A stretch of 5,595 bases of DNA from Bacillota bacterium (lineage in GTDB: Bacteria > Bacillota > Clostridia > Lachnospirales > Lachnospiraceae): the NCBI GenBank assembly GCA_023419655.1, contig JAEZXP010000223.1, positions 1-5,595 of the forward strand. Direction: 5' to 3'. Within the stretch, counting starts at the first letter, position 1. Each line of letters opens with the position of its first letter. A program made the translations under genes and the position numbers. Of this stretch, positions 1-4,897 are shown one piece after another. Under the pieces are notes generated by a model. The model saw nothing but the letters and a program-made list of their open reading frames with translations. It searched no databases and was not told where the DNA came from.

Positions 1-132
1 CCTTTCGTTATAAATGCAGATACTAAAAAGGGATGCCAGGTTATAGTAGATGATGCGGATTATGAGGTCAAATACTATTTCTATGAGCAGATACAAGCCA
101 TTAAGGCCGAGAAGGAGGGCAGAATATGTTAG
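1..132 (+). CDS. fliW: FliW, flagellar assembly factor / CsrA antagonist (3' end only)
   Basis: Only the last 43 codons are present, open from the left edge in frame 1 to a TAG at 130-132. The visible tail begins [18 protein letters not shown]. The P-x-V-I-N start, the K-G-x-Q-V-[IV] strand and the following D/Y-rich strand are typical of the C-terminal beta barrel of FliW. In Bacillus FliW binds the C-terminal region of flagellin and, when flagellin is depleted, binds CsrA and relieves translational repression of flagellin. The gene overlaps the next one by 7 nt (csrA ATG at 126), the usual fliW-csrA arrangement and a strong supporting argument. The last residues ([10 protein letters not shown]) extend a little past the usual barrel end. 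The assignment rests on a short fragment plus context; start and promoter lie outside the window. Confidence 0.88.
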   Translation, partial: PFVINADTKKGCQVIVDDADYEVKYYFYEQIQAIKAEKEGRIC

Positions 133-347
133 CCCTGTCAAGAAAAACAAACGAATCCATTATGATTGGAAATGATATAGAGATTACTATTCTTGAAATA
201 AAAGGTGATCAGGTTAAGATTGGTATTAATGCACCAAAATCAGTACCGATTTACCGTAAGGAAATATACCTTCAGATATTAGAATCCAATAAAGAGGCAG
301 CATCGGCAAACATCAGTGAAGCTGAGCTTAAAAAATTATTTGAATAA
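126..347 (+). CDS. csrA: CsrA, carbon storage / translational regulator
   Basis: A 73-aa CsrA-family RNA-binding protein, which acts as a homodimer on GGA motifs in leader RNAs. It opens with [15 protein letters not shown], has the [15 protein letters not shown] core, and continues [10 protein letters not shown]. Arg44 matches the RNA-contact arginine of Escherichia coli CsrA, and Leu4 also sits at a conserved RNA-binding position. It is longer than the 61-aa gamma-proteobacterial form and has a helical tail (about residues 48-73), as in CsrA proteins that are antagonised by FliW. Asn55 aligns with an asparagine that, from memory, matters for FliW binding in Bacillus. The start is set by AGGAGG at 113-118, 7 nt before the ATG, inside the end of fliW. 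The likely targets are the GGA hairpins before flaG and before flagellin in this same window. Confidence 0.97.
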   Translation: MLALSRKTNESIMIGNDIEITILEIKGDQVKIGINAPKSVPIYRKEIYLQILESNKEAASANISEAELKKLFE

Positions 348-366
348 TCCAGGTAAAGTAAAGGTA

Positions 367-394
367 TAAAGATTTTATTATATTATGCCGATAT
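367..394 (+). promoter_or_regulatory. Sigma-28 (SigD/FliA-type) promoter of the flaG operon
   Basis: TAAAG at 367-371, a 15-nt spacer and GCCGATAT at 387-394 match the flagellar sigma factor consensus (TAAAG, 14-15 nt, GCCGATAA/T) almost perfectly. The predicted transcript start near 401 gives a leader of about 94 nt before flaG. The -10 block and what follows (CCGATATATTTA) are identical to the second promoter at 3864-3890. No terminator is visible between csrA and this promoter, so read-through from fliW-csrA may also supply this operon. Confidence 0.88.
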
Positions 395-425
395 ATTTAG
401 AGAACAGAGATGCCCGGCATTAGTA

Positions 426-437
426 GTCAAGGATGAC
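426..437 (+). promoter_or_regulatory. Candidate CsrA binding site 1 in the flaG leader
   Basis: The sequence GTCA-AGGA-TGAC forms a short perfect 4-bp stem that presents AGGA in the loop. Read linearly, TCAAGGATG is close to the CsrA consensus (ACARGGAUGU). It lies about 25 nt into the predicted sigma-28 transcript. The stem is short, so the call rests on the sequence match and on a second GGA hairpin downstream; binding itself is inference. Confidence 0.5.
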
Positions 438-473
438 GGAAAATAAGGGCGTTAACAAATCAAATAAACAGAG

Positions 474-489
474 TGCACATGGAGGTGTA
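474..489 (+). promoter_or_regulatory. Candidate CsrA binding site 2 overlapping the flaG Shine-Dalgarno
   Basis: TGCAC (474-478) can pair with GTGTA (485-489), with one G-U pair, leaving the hexaloop ATGGAG (479-484). The GGA in the loop is part of the flaG ribosome binding site GGAGG (481-485). A GGA in a hexaloop closed by C-G is the preferred form of a CsrA site. The same loop pattern (C-AAGGAG-G) occurs at the flagellin Shine-Dalgarno. CsrA bound here would block ribosome entry. Confidence 0.5.
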
Positions 490-494
490 TGATT

Positions 495-896
495 ATGGCT
501 TTAGATGCAATAAAATCTGCGGCATATCAGAATTCGATTAACCAATCGGCAAAAATGAATGTCAATATTAAGACATCGAACAATGACACAGTTGGTGATT
601 CTTCGGTCTCACCGGTTTCCGGAATCAAGCCTGTTGAAAATCAGGAGGCTGACAAGAAGGAAGCTCCTGTAAGCGAGCAGCATATTAAGACGGAGATATC
701 GAAAGCCAATGGCAGGCTTAAGCCTCACATGACGAGGTGTGAGTTTGCTTATCATGAGGATACGAAAAGAGTGACGATTAAAGTACTTGACCGTAATACC
801 GCGGAAGTTATCCGAGAGATTCCGCCGGAGGAAACCCTGGAGATGATACAGAAGATGTGGGAGCTGGCGGGATTGCTGATTGACGAGAGAAGATAG
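495..896 (+). CDS. flaG: FlaG family flagellar protein
   Basis: A FlaG-family protein, 133 aa from the start chosen here. Residues about 1-70 are low-complexity and rich in S, N, K and E, as usual for the variable N-terminus. The C-terminal domain (about 75-131) contains FAYHEDTKRVTIKVLD, then EVIREIPPEE and a helix ending LAGLLIDERR; the EVIREIPPE motif is the family signature. FlaG is not essential for the filament and influences its length in several bacteria, probably through the FliD cap. GGAGG at 481-485 lies 9 nt before the ATG at 495 but only 3 nt before an in-frame ATG at 489, so 495 is preferred; the longer form would add Met-Ile. It is the first gene after a sigma-28 promoter, and its TAG stop overlaps the fliD Shine-Dalgarno, suggesting coupled translation. 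Confidence 0.93.
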   Translation: MALDAIKSAAYQNSINQSAKMNVNIKTSNNDTVGDSSVSPVSGIKPVENQEADKKEAPVSEQHIKTEISKANGRLKPHMTRCEFAYHEDTKRVTIKVLDRNTAEVIREIPPEETLEMIQKMWELAGLLIDERR

Positions 897-907
897 GAGG
901 AATAACA

Positions 908-2917
908 ATGCCGATGAGATTATCCGGACTTATCTCCGGAATGGATACAGAGTCCGTTATAGCTGAATTAATGAAGGCGCAGCGGCTCAAAACGACAAAA
1001 CTGGAGAATAAGATAACCACGACAGAATGGAAGCAGGAAAAATGGTCTGCTTTGAATTCGAAGATATATTCTTTTTACACAAAGCAATTATCAAAGATTA
1101 GTATGCAGGGTAGCTTTGCAGCAAAAAAAGCTACATCATCCAATAATAATAAAGTGGATATAAAGGCGGGCACAGGTGCGCCGGAGGGAACACATCTTAT
1201 CAAGGTTAAGCAGCTTGCCAGTTCGCAATTTGTGACCGGAGCAAAGCTTGGCAAGGATAAGAATGGTAAAGAGATAAGCACCAGTACAAAATTAACAGAC
1301 CTCGGATTCAGTGCATCAGAGGGAACAACGATACATATAAAGGCAAACGGCAAAGAAGTCAACCTTGATGTAAGAAAGAATACAACGGTAGGAGACTTGA
1401 TTGCTTCCATGAGAAATGCAGGCTTAAACGCCAGCTATGACGAAGCTCAAAAACGTTTCTTTGTTAGTTCAAAAGCCAGCGGTGCAGAGAATGCATTTGA
1501 GATAACAACTTCTTCATCCGAACATATAAGGGATAAGAATCTTGTCCGTGACTTCCTGAGTTACGATTCCCTGAATAGTGCAGATAAGAAAAAAGTGGAC
1601 AAAGCCCTTAATGACTATCTGAATGATACCCTTGTAGAGGAAGACAGGGAAGCCATAAGAAAAGAGCTTCTGAAAATGAAGCATGCGCAGGTGCGGGAAA
1701 AATACATCAGTGACTACATGGCAGATGCAGATAATATTGCGGCAGTCACGTCGGCAGTAGAGGAAAGACTAAAAGAAGGCCTTGAAGAAGGTGAAACACT
1801 GGATGAGAATGTATTAAAAGCGGCGGTAAAAGACCAGCTCAAACAAGACGCAGAAATGGCCGTATTCACTGAATATGAAGCGTGGGAGAACGGTTCTGCG
1901 GCGGATACGAATGTATTCAAGGCAGCAGAAGCAGGGCTTAACACTCTTATGAATGACTATGTGACCGACAGCGGGGATACGATAGTTCAAAGCGGAAGCC
2001 TGGCTGGTTTGGGACTTGGTGAAATCGTCAAAGATGAAGACGGTGTCGTGAGTGTCAATGGTAATCCGAATGCTGTGCTGATAGAGGCAGCAGATGCCGT
2101 GATAATATATAACGGTGCAGAGATGACCGGTTCCTCCAACAATTTCTCGGTAAATGGCCTTACTCTCGATTTAAAGGGCGTAACTGATGATAATGAGGTG
2201 ATAAGCCTTGCCGTATCATCCAATACAGAGGCTGTATATGATATGGTAAAGGATTTTGTTAAGGCGTATAATGAACTGCTTAATGAAATGAATGGTGCCT
2301 ATAATGCCAAATCAGCCCGTGGGTATGACCCGCTGACGGACGAGGAAAGAGCGGCAATGACGGAAGAGCAGATAACGAAGTGGGAGGACAGAATAAAGGA
2401 GTCCCTGCTTAGAAGAGATGACACCTTAAGCAGCTTGATAAGTGTATTTCGTTCCACGATGAGTGAAGGAGTCACGGTTAATGGAAAGACCTATTCCCTT
2501 GCCAGCTTTGGAATAACATCTCCGGATTATACGGAAAGAGGCCTTCTGCATATTCGGGGAGATGAGGATGACCCTACAATGGCAGCCTTTGAAAATCAGC
2601 TTATGGAAGCTTTAACAAACAATCCGGATGAAGTTATGGCGGTTATGAACAAGCTGGGAGAAAAGCTGCATGATTCCCTGATGGATAAGATGAAGAGCAC
2701 GACGTTAAGCAGTGCCCTGACAGTCTATAATGATAAGGAAATGTCAAAGACGCTGACAGATTATAAATCAGATTTGAAAAAGCTTGAAGATAAGCTGCTG
2801 GATATCGAGAATAAATACTACAAGCAGTTTGCTGCGATGGAGACGGCTATGGCAAGGATGAATTCCCAAAGCTCAGCACTTATGTCCATGCTCGGAATGA
2901 ATAATCAACAACAGTAA
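908..2917 (+). CDS. fliD: FliD, flagellar filament cap (hook-associated protein 2)
   Basis: A 669-aa filament cap protein, exported and assembled at the filament tip, where it helps flagellin subunits fold in. The N-terminal FliD domain starts with LSGLISGMDTESVIAELMKA and runs to about residue 100. The C-terminal FliD domain covers about 430-660, with AVYDMVKDFVKAYNELL, the YDPLTDEER segment (473-481), a LLRRDDTLSSL stretch and a final long helix (about 605-660) ending in NNQQQ. Most FliD proteins have roughly 450-550 residues. The excess lies in a charged helical stretch at about 203-350, inserted between FEIT and SLAGLGLGEI. The start is fixed by AGGAGG at 895-900, 7 nt before the ATG. The TAA is followed directly by two more in-frame stops (TAG, TAG). 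It sits between flaG and its neighbour chaperone fliS, the usual order. Confidence 0.96.
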   Translation: MPMRLSGLISGMDTESVIAELMKAQRLKTTKLENKITTTEWKQEKWSALNSKIYSFYTKQLSKISMQGSFAAKKATSSNNNKVDIKAGTGAPEGTHLIKVKQLASSQFVTGAKLGKDKNGKEISTSTKLTDLGFSASEGTTIHIKANGKEVNLDVRKNTTVGDLIASMRNAGLNASYDEAQKRFFVSSKASGAENAFEITTSSSEHIRDKNLVRDFLSYDSLNSADKKKVDKALNDYLNDTLVEEDREAIRKELLKMKHAQVREKYISDYMADADNIAAVTSAVEERLKEGLEEGETLDENVLKAAVKDQLKQDAEMAVFTEYEAWENGSAADTNVFKAAEAGLNTLMNDYVTDSGDTIVQSGSLAGLGLGEIVKDEDGVVSVNGNPNAVLIEAADAVIIYNGAEMTGSSNNFSVNGLTLDLKGVTDDNEVISLAVSSNTEAVYDMVKDFVKAYNELLNEMNGAYNAKSARGYDPLTDEERAAMTEEQITKWEDRIKESLLRRDDTLSSLISVFRSTMSEGVTVNGKTYSLASFGITSPDYTERGLLHIRGDEDDPTMAAFENQLMEALTNNPDEVMAVMNKLGEKLHDSLMDKMKSTTLSSALTVYNDKEMSKTLTDYKSDLKKLEDKLLDIENKYYKQFAAMETAMARMNSQSSALMSMLGMNNQQQ

Positions 2918-2941
2918 TAGTAGTACGTAGGAGGAAATGAT

Positions 2942-3310
2942 ATGGCTGTAAATGCTGCTGCAGTATATAAGGATAATAAGATATTAACAGCGACACCGGC
3001 AGAGTTAACTCTAATGCTATACGAAGGTGCAATTAAGTTCTGTAATATAGCAATTATAGCGATAGAAAAGAATGACATAGAAAAGGCCAATGTCAATATC
3101 ATAAAGGCTGAAAAGATTATAACAGAGCTTAGGGCAACATTGGATTTTAAATATCCGGTTGCAGGTCAGTTCGAGATGATTTATGATTATATCTATCGCA
3201 AGCTGATAGAGAGCAATATTAAGAAGGATACGGAGCCTCTTGAGGAAGCGCTGACATATATCAGAGAGATGCGTGATACGTGGAAGGATGTAATGAAGCA
3301 GGCGAAGTAA
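2942..3310 (+). CDS. fliS: FliS, flagellin export chaperone
   Basis: A 122-aa FliS-family protein that binds the C-terminus of newly made flagellin in the cytosol, prevents early polymerisation and delivers it to the flagellar type III export gate. Family features are the TATPAELTLMLYEGAIKF segment (residues about 16-33), MIYDYIYRKLIESNIKKD (about 79-96) and a last helix with REMRDTWKDVM. The length is normal for the family and the fold is an all-helical bundle. AGGAGG at 2929-2934 lies 7 nt upstream of the ATG; an out-of-frame ATG at 2937 is not the start. It lies 24 nt after fliD and 41 nt before the FlgN-like gene, with no terminator or promoter on either side, so it belongs to the flaG operon. 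Confidence 0.96.
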   Translation: MAVNAAAVYKDNKILTATPAELTLMLYEGAIKFCNIAIIAIEKNDIEKANVNIIKAEKIITELRATLDFKYPVAGQFEMIYDYIYRKLIESNIKKDTEPLEEALTYIREMRDTWKDVMKQAK

Positions 3311-3351
3311 ATGGCAGTTATTTTCGGCAGATACTGCAAAAGGAGCGTGGA

Positions 3352-3846
3352 ATGGAATTAAGTGATAACGCGAAGCAAACCTATATTCAGCTATTGATAG
3401 ATTCCCTTAGTAAAAAATATGGGGTTTTAAACGAACTTATGCAGATTACGATTAAGCAGCAGGAAATTATAGGAGCTGCTCACTTTATCGAGGATGAATT
3501 CCTGGATACGATATCCCGAAAGGAAAAGCATATAAGCGGACTGGAAGAGTTGGACAAGGGATTCGAACAGGCTTATGACCGTGTAAGGTCAGAGCTGAAT
3601 GAAAATGGTCAGAAATATGCCTCAGAAATTATATCCTTAAAAAAACTGGTAATTCTGGTAACGGATCTTAATGTCAAGCTGCAAGCGCTGGAGAAGCAGA
3701 ATAAATCAAAGTTGGAAGCTGTTTTAACAAGTAAGCGTAAAGAGATAAGGAATGCCAGACTCAGTAATGAGACCGTAACGAATTATTATAAATCCATGTC
3801 AGGCAGGCAGGAATCACAATCCTATTTTTACGACAAAAAGAAATAA
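3352..3846 (+). CDS. flgN: FlgN-family flagellar export chaperone (FliT-like position)
   Basis: A 164-aa, strongly helical, charged protein without signal peptide or membrane segment. The pattern fits FlgN: a leading helix IQLLIDSLSKKYGVLNEL, a QQEIIGAAHF turn, ISRKEKHISGLEELDKGFEQAYDRV, and a long C-terminal helix ending with a basic tail (YFYDKKK). FlgN proteins escort the hook-filament junction proteins FlgK and FlgL to the export apparatus. In Bacillus the gene after fliS is fliT, the FliD chaperone, so a FliT-like role is possible; the length and the K-x-x-x-I-x-x-L-E-E-L-D-x-G-F stretch favour FlgN. The start is set by AGGAG at 3341-3345, 6 nt before ATG 3352; a GTG at 3280 in the same frame would overlap fliS and lacks a ribosome site. 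It is the last gene of the flaG operon. Family call fairly sure, client protein not. Confidence 0.78.
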   Translation: MELSDNAKQTYIQLLIDSLSKKYGVLNELMQITIKQQEIIGAAHFIEDEFLDTISRKEKHISGLEELDKGFEQAYDRVRSELNENGQKYASEIISLKKLVILVTDLNVKLQALEKQNKSKLEAVLTSKRKEIRNARLSNETVTNYYKSMSGRQESQSYFYDKKK

Positions 3847-3863
3847 ATATTTCACAAAGGGTA

Positions 3864-3883
3864 TAAAGTTTTAAAAAACTTTA
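3864..3883. repeat. Perfect inverted repeat inside the flagellin promoter
   Basis: TAAAGTTTT (3864-3872) and AAAACTTTA (3875-3883) are perfect 9-nt inverted repeats around AA. The left arm is the sigma-28 -35 element, and the right arm ends at the first base of the -10 element. It is upstream of the predicted transcript start, so it would act, if at all, as DNA rather than as a terminator for hag. It could also form a weak AT-rich hairpin in transcripts reading out of flgN. Confidence 0.6.
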
Positions 3884-3890
3884 CCGATAT
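3864..3890 (+). promoter_or_regulatory. Sigma-28 promoter of the flagellin gene
   Basis: TAAAG at 3864-3868 (TAAAGTTT in full), a 14-nt spacer and ACCGATAT at 3883-3890 match the sigma-28 consensus, with one deviation (A for G at the first -10 base). The predicted start is near 3897, leaving a leader of about 97 nt. The block CCGATATATTTA is shared with the flaG promoter at 367-394. The whole -35 and spacer form a palindrome, listed separately. Confidence 0.87.
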
Positions 3891-3946
3891 ATTTAATGTA
3901 AGAACTTCTCCTAACCGAATATACCGGAAGGGGGAAGAAATAAGTA

Positions 3947-3966
3947 TAGTGGCATGGATGCCACTA
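3947..3966 (+). promoter_or_regulatory. Candidate CsrA site 1 (GGA hairpin) in the flagellin leader
   Basis: TAGTGGCA (3947-3954) pairs perfectly with TGCCACTA (3959-3966), leaving the tetraloop TGGA; opening the last A-T pair gives the hexaloop ATGGAT, with GGA fully exposed. This is the standard form of a high-affinity CsrA site (core ANGGA in a hairpin loop). It lies 28-47 nt before the flagellin start codon, comparable in arrangement to the upstream CsrA site of the Bacillus hag leader. The hairpin also encloses a GTG (3949) and an ATG (3958) in frame with flagellin, which are not used as starts. Confidence 0.72.
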
Positions 3967-3976
3967 ACAAAACTAT

Positions 3977-3988
3977 TTCAAGGAGGAA
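3977..3988 (+). promoter_or_regulatory. Candidate CsrA site 2 overlapping the flagellin Shine-Dalgarno
   Basis: TTC (3977-3979) and GAA (3986-3988) can form a 3-bp stem with hexaloop AAGGAG, which holds the ribosome binding site AGGAGG (3981-3986). CAAGGAGG is close to the CsrA core. Its GGA lies 26 nt after the GGA of the upstream hairpin, a distance at which one CsrA dimer can bridge two sites. The stem alone is weak; the argument depends on the pairing with site 1 and on the known Bacillus hag precedent. Confidence 0.55.
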
Positions 3989-3993
3989 CGTAT

Positions 3994-4812
3994 ATGATAA
4001 TTCAACACAACATGGCAGCGGCCAACACGAACAGACAGCTTGGTGTTACCACAGGTAATATTGCAAGATCAACAGAGAAGTTATCTTCAGGTTTTAAGAT
4101 TAACCGTGCAGGCGATAATGCAGCAGGCTTAACTATTTCCGAGAAGATGCGCGGACAGATTAGAGGTCTTGAACAGGCTTCTGTTAACGCACAGGATGGT
4201 ATCTCTTTAATCCAGACAGCAGAAGGTGCTCTTAATGAGACACAGTCCATTCTTCAGAGAATGAGAGAACTGGCTGTTCAGGCTTCCAATGATACGAACG
4301 TATCTGCTGACCGTACTGCAATTTCTAAGGAGCTTAATGCTCTTAGACAAGAGGTTACTCGTATTGCCAGTGACACAGAGTTTAACACCATGAAATTACT
4401 TAATGGTACATTCTCAGATAAGAACCTTCAGGTAGGTGCAAACTCCGGACAGAAGATTACGTTTAGTATTGGTTCTATGCAGGCATCAGCATTAGGCGTT
4501 AGTGCAATTCATGAGCAGGTTTCTACTCATGAGAATGCTACTGCAGCAATCAAGACAATCCAGGAAGCTCTTGATCAGGTTTCTGAAGCCAGATCTTCAT
4601 TAGGTGCTTTACAGAACAGATTAGAGCATACGATTGCTAATGCAGATAACACTGCTGAGAACCTTCAGGCTGCTGAGTCTCGTATCCGTGACGTTGATAT
4701 GGCAAAAGAGATGGTTAAGTTCGCGAAGGACACCATCCTTCAGCAGGCAGCTCAGTCTATGCTTGCACAGGCTAATCAACAGACACAGGGTGTATTATCA
4801 TTACTACAGTAA
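3994..4812 (+). CDS. hag: Flagellin, short D0-D1 type
   Basis: The filament subunit, 272 aa. The N-terminal D0/D1 part (about 1-140) shows IIQHNMAAANTNRQLG, KLSSGFKINRAGDNAAGL and SEKMRGQIRGLEQASVNAQDGIS. The C-terminal part (about 185-272) shows EARSSLGALQNRLEHTI, ESRIRDVDMAKEMVKF and the terminal QTQGVLSLLQ. Only about 45 residues separate the two, so there is no real D2/D3 surface domain. QRMRELAVQ (88-96) matches the conserved D1 segment that TLR5 recognises. AGGAGG at 3981-3986 lies 7 nt before ATG 3994; GTG 3949 and ATG 3958 in frame fall in the leader hairpin and lack a ribosome site. It has its own sigma-28 promoter and a strong terminator. Codons are richer in GCT, GGT, CGT and CTT than in the neighbours, consistent with very high expression. 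The symbol could equally be fliC. Confidence 0.98.
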   Translation: MIIQHNMAAANTNRQLGVTTGNIARSTEKLSSGFKINRAGDNAAGLTISEKMRGQIRGLEQASVNAQDGISLIQTAEGALNETQSILQRMRELAVQASNDTNVSADRTAISKELNALRQEVTRIASDTEFNTMKLLNGTFSDKNLQVGANSGQKITFSIGSMQASALGVSAIHEQVSTHENATAAIKTIQEALDQVSEARSSLGALQNRLEHTIANADNTAENLQAAESRIRDVDMAKEMVKFAKDTILQQAAQSMLAQANQQTQGVLSLLQ

Positions 4813-4838
4813 TTCTTACAGATATTACACAGCTAGTT

Positions 4839-4870
4839 AAAAAGGGCTGACAGGTTTGTCAGCCCTTTTT
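4839..4870 (+). terminator. Rho-independent terminator after flagellin
   Basis: GGGCTGACA (4844-4852), loop GGTT and TGTCAGCCC (4857-4865) form a perfect 9-bp stem followed by TTTTT; five A residues precede the stem, extending possible pairing to 14 bp. It starts 26 nt after the flagellin stop. The A-run and T-run make it potentially bidirectional, although no minus-strand gene is seen. The next gene begins only 27 nt downstream. Confidence 0.95.
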
Positions 4871-4897
4871 GATAATAAAAAGATGGGAGAGGCTTAT

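Noticed and set aside
410..420. Near-palindrome ATGCC-C-GGCAT in the flaG leader
   Set aside because: With a single central base it cannot form an RNA hairpin with all pairs, and it is too short to support an operator call.
609..2223. Several minus-strand open frames of 70-111 codons opposite flaG and fliD (609-908, 808-1020, 1075-1410, 1714-1944, 1987-2223)
   Set aside because: They lie wholly inside well-supported + strand genes, have no family features and no convincing ribosome sites; their hydrophobic or Ser-rich translations are typical antisense shadows.
2905..3102. Minus-strand open frame of 65 codons opposite the start of fliS
   Set aside because: It is antisense to fliS with a low-complexity end (poly-Tyr from the stop-rich spacer) and no supporting features.
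3280..3351. Upstream GTG start for the FlgN-like gene
   Set aside because: It would overlap fliS by 31 nt, has no ribosome site, and the extra residues do not look like FlgN; ATG 3352 has AGGAG at 6 nt.
3949..3993. Upstream GTG (3949) or ATG (3958) start for flagellin
   Set aside because: Flagellins start at the M-x-[IV]-x-H-N motif; these codons lie in the leader hairpin and lack a Shine-Dalgarno.
4002..4250. Minus-strand open frame of 82 codons opposite the flagellin N-terminus
   Set aside because: Shadow of the conserved flagellin coding sequence, with no ribosome site.
4634..4840. Second + strand open frame of 68 codons overlapping the flagellin end
   Set aside because: Out-of-frame reading of the conserved D0/D1 region, without a ribosome site, ending inside the terminator's A-run.
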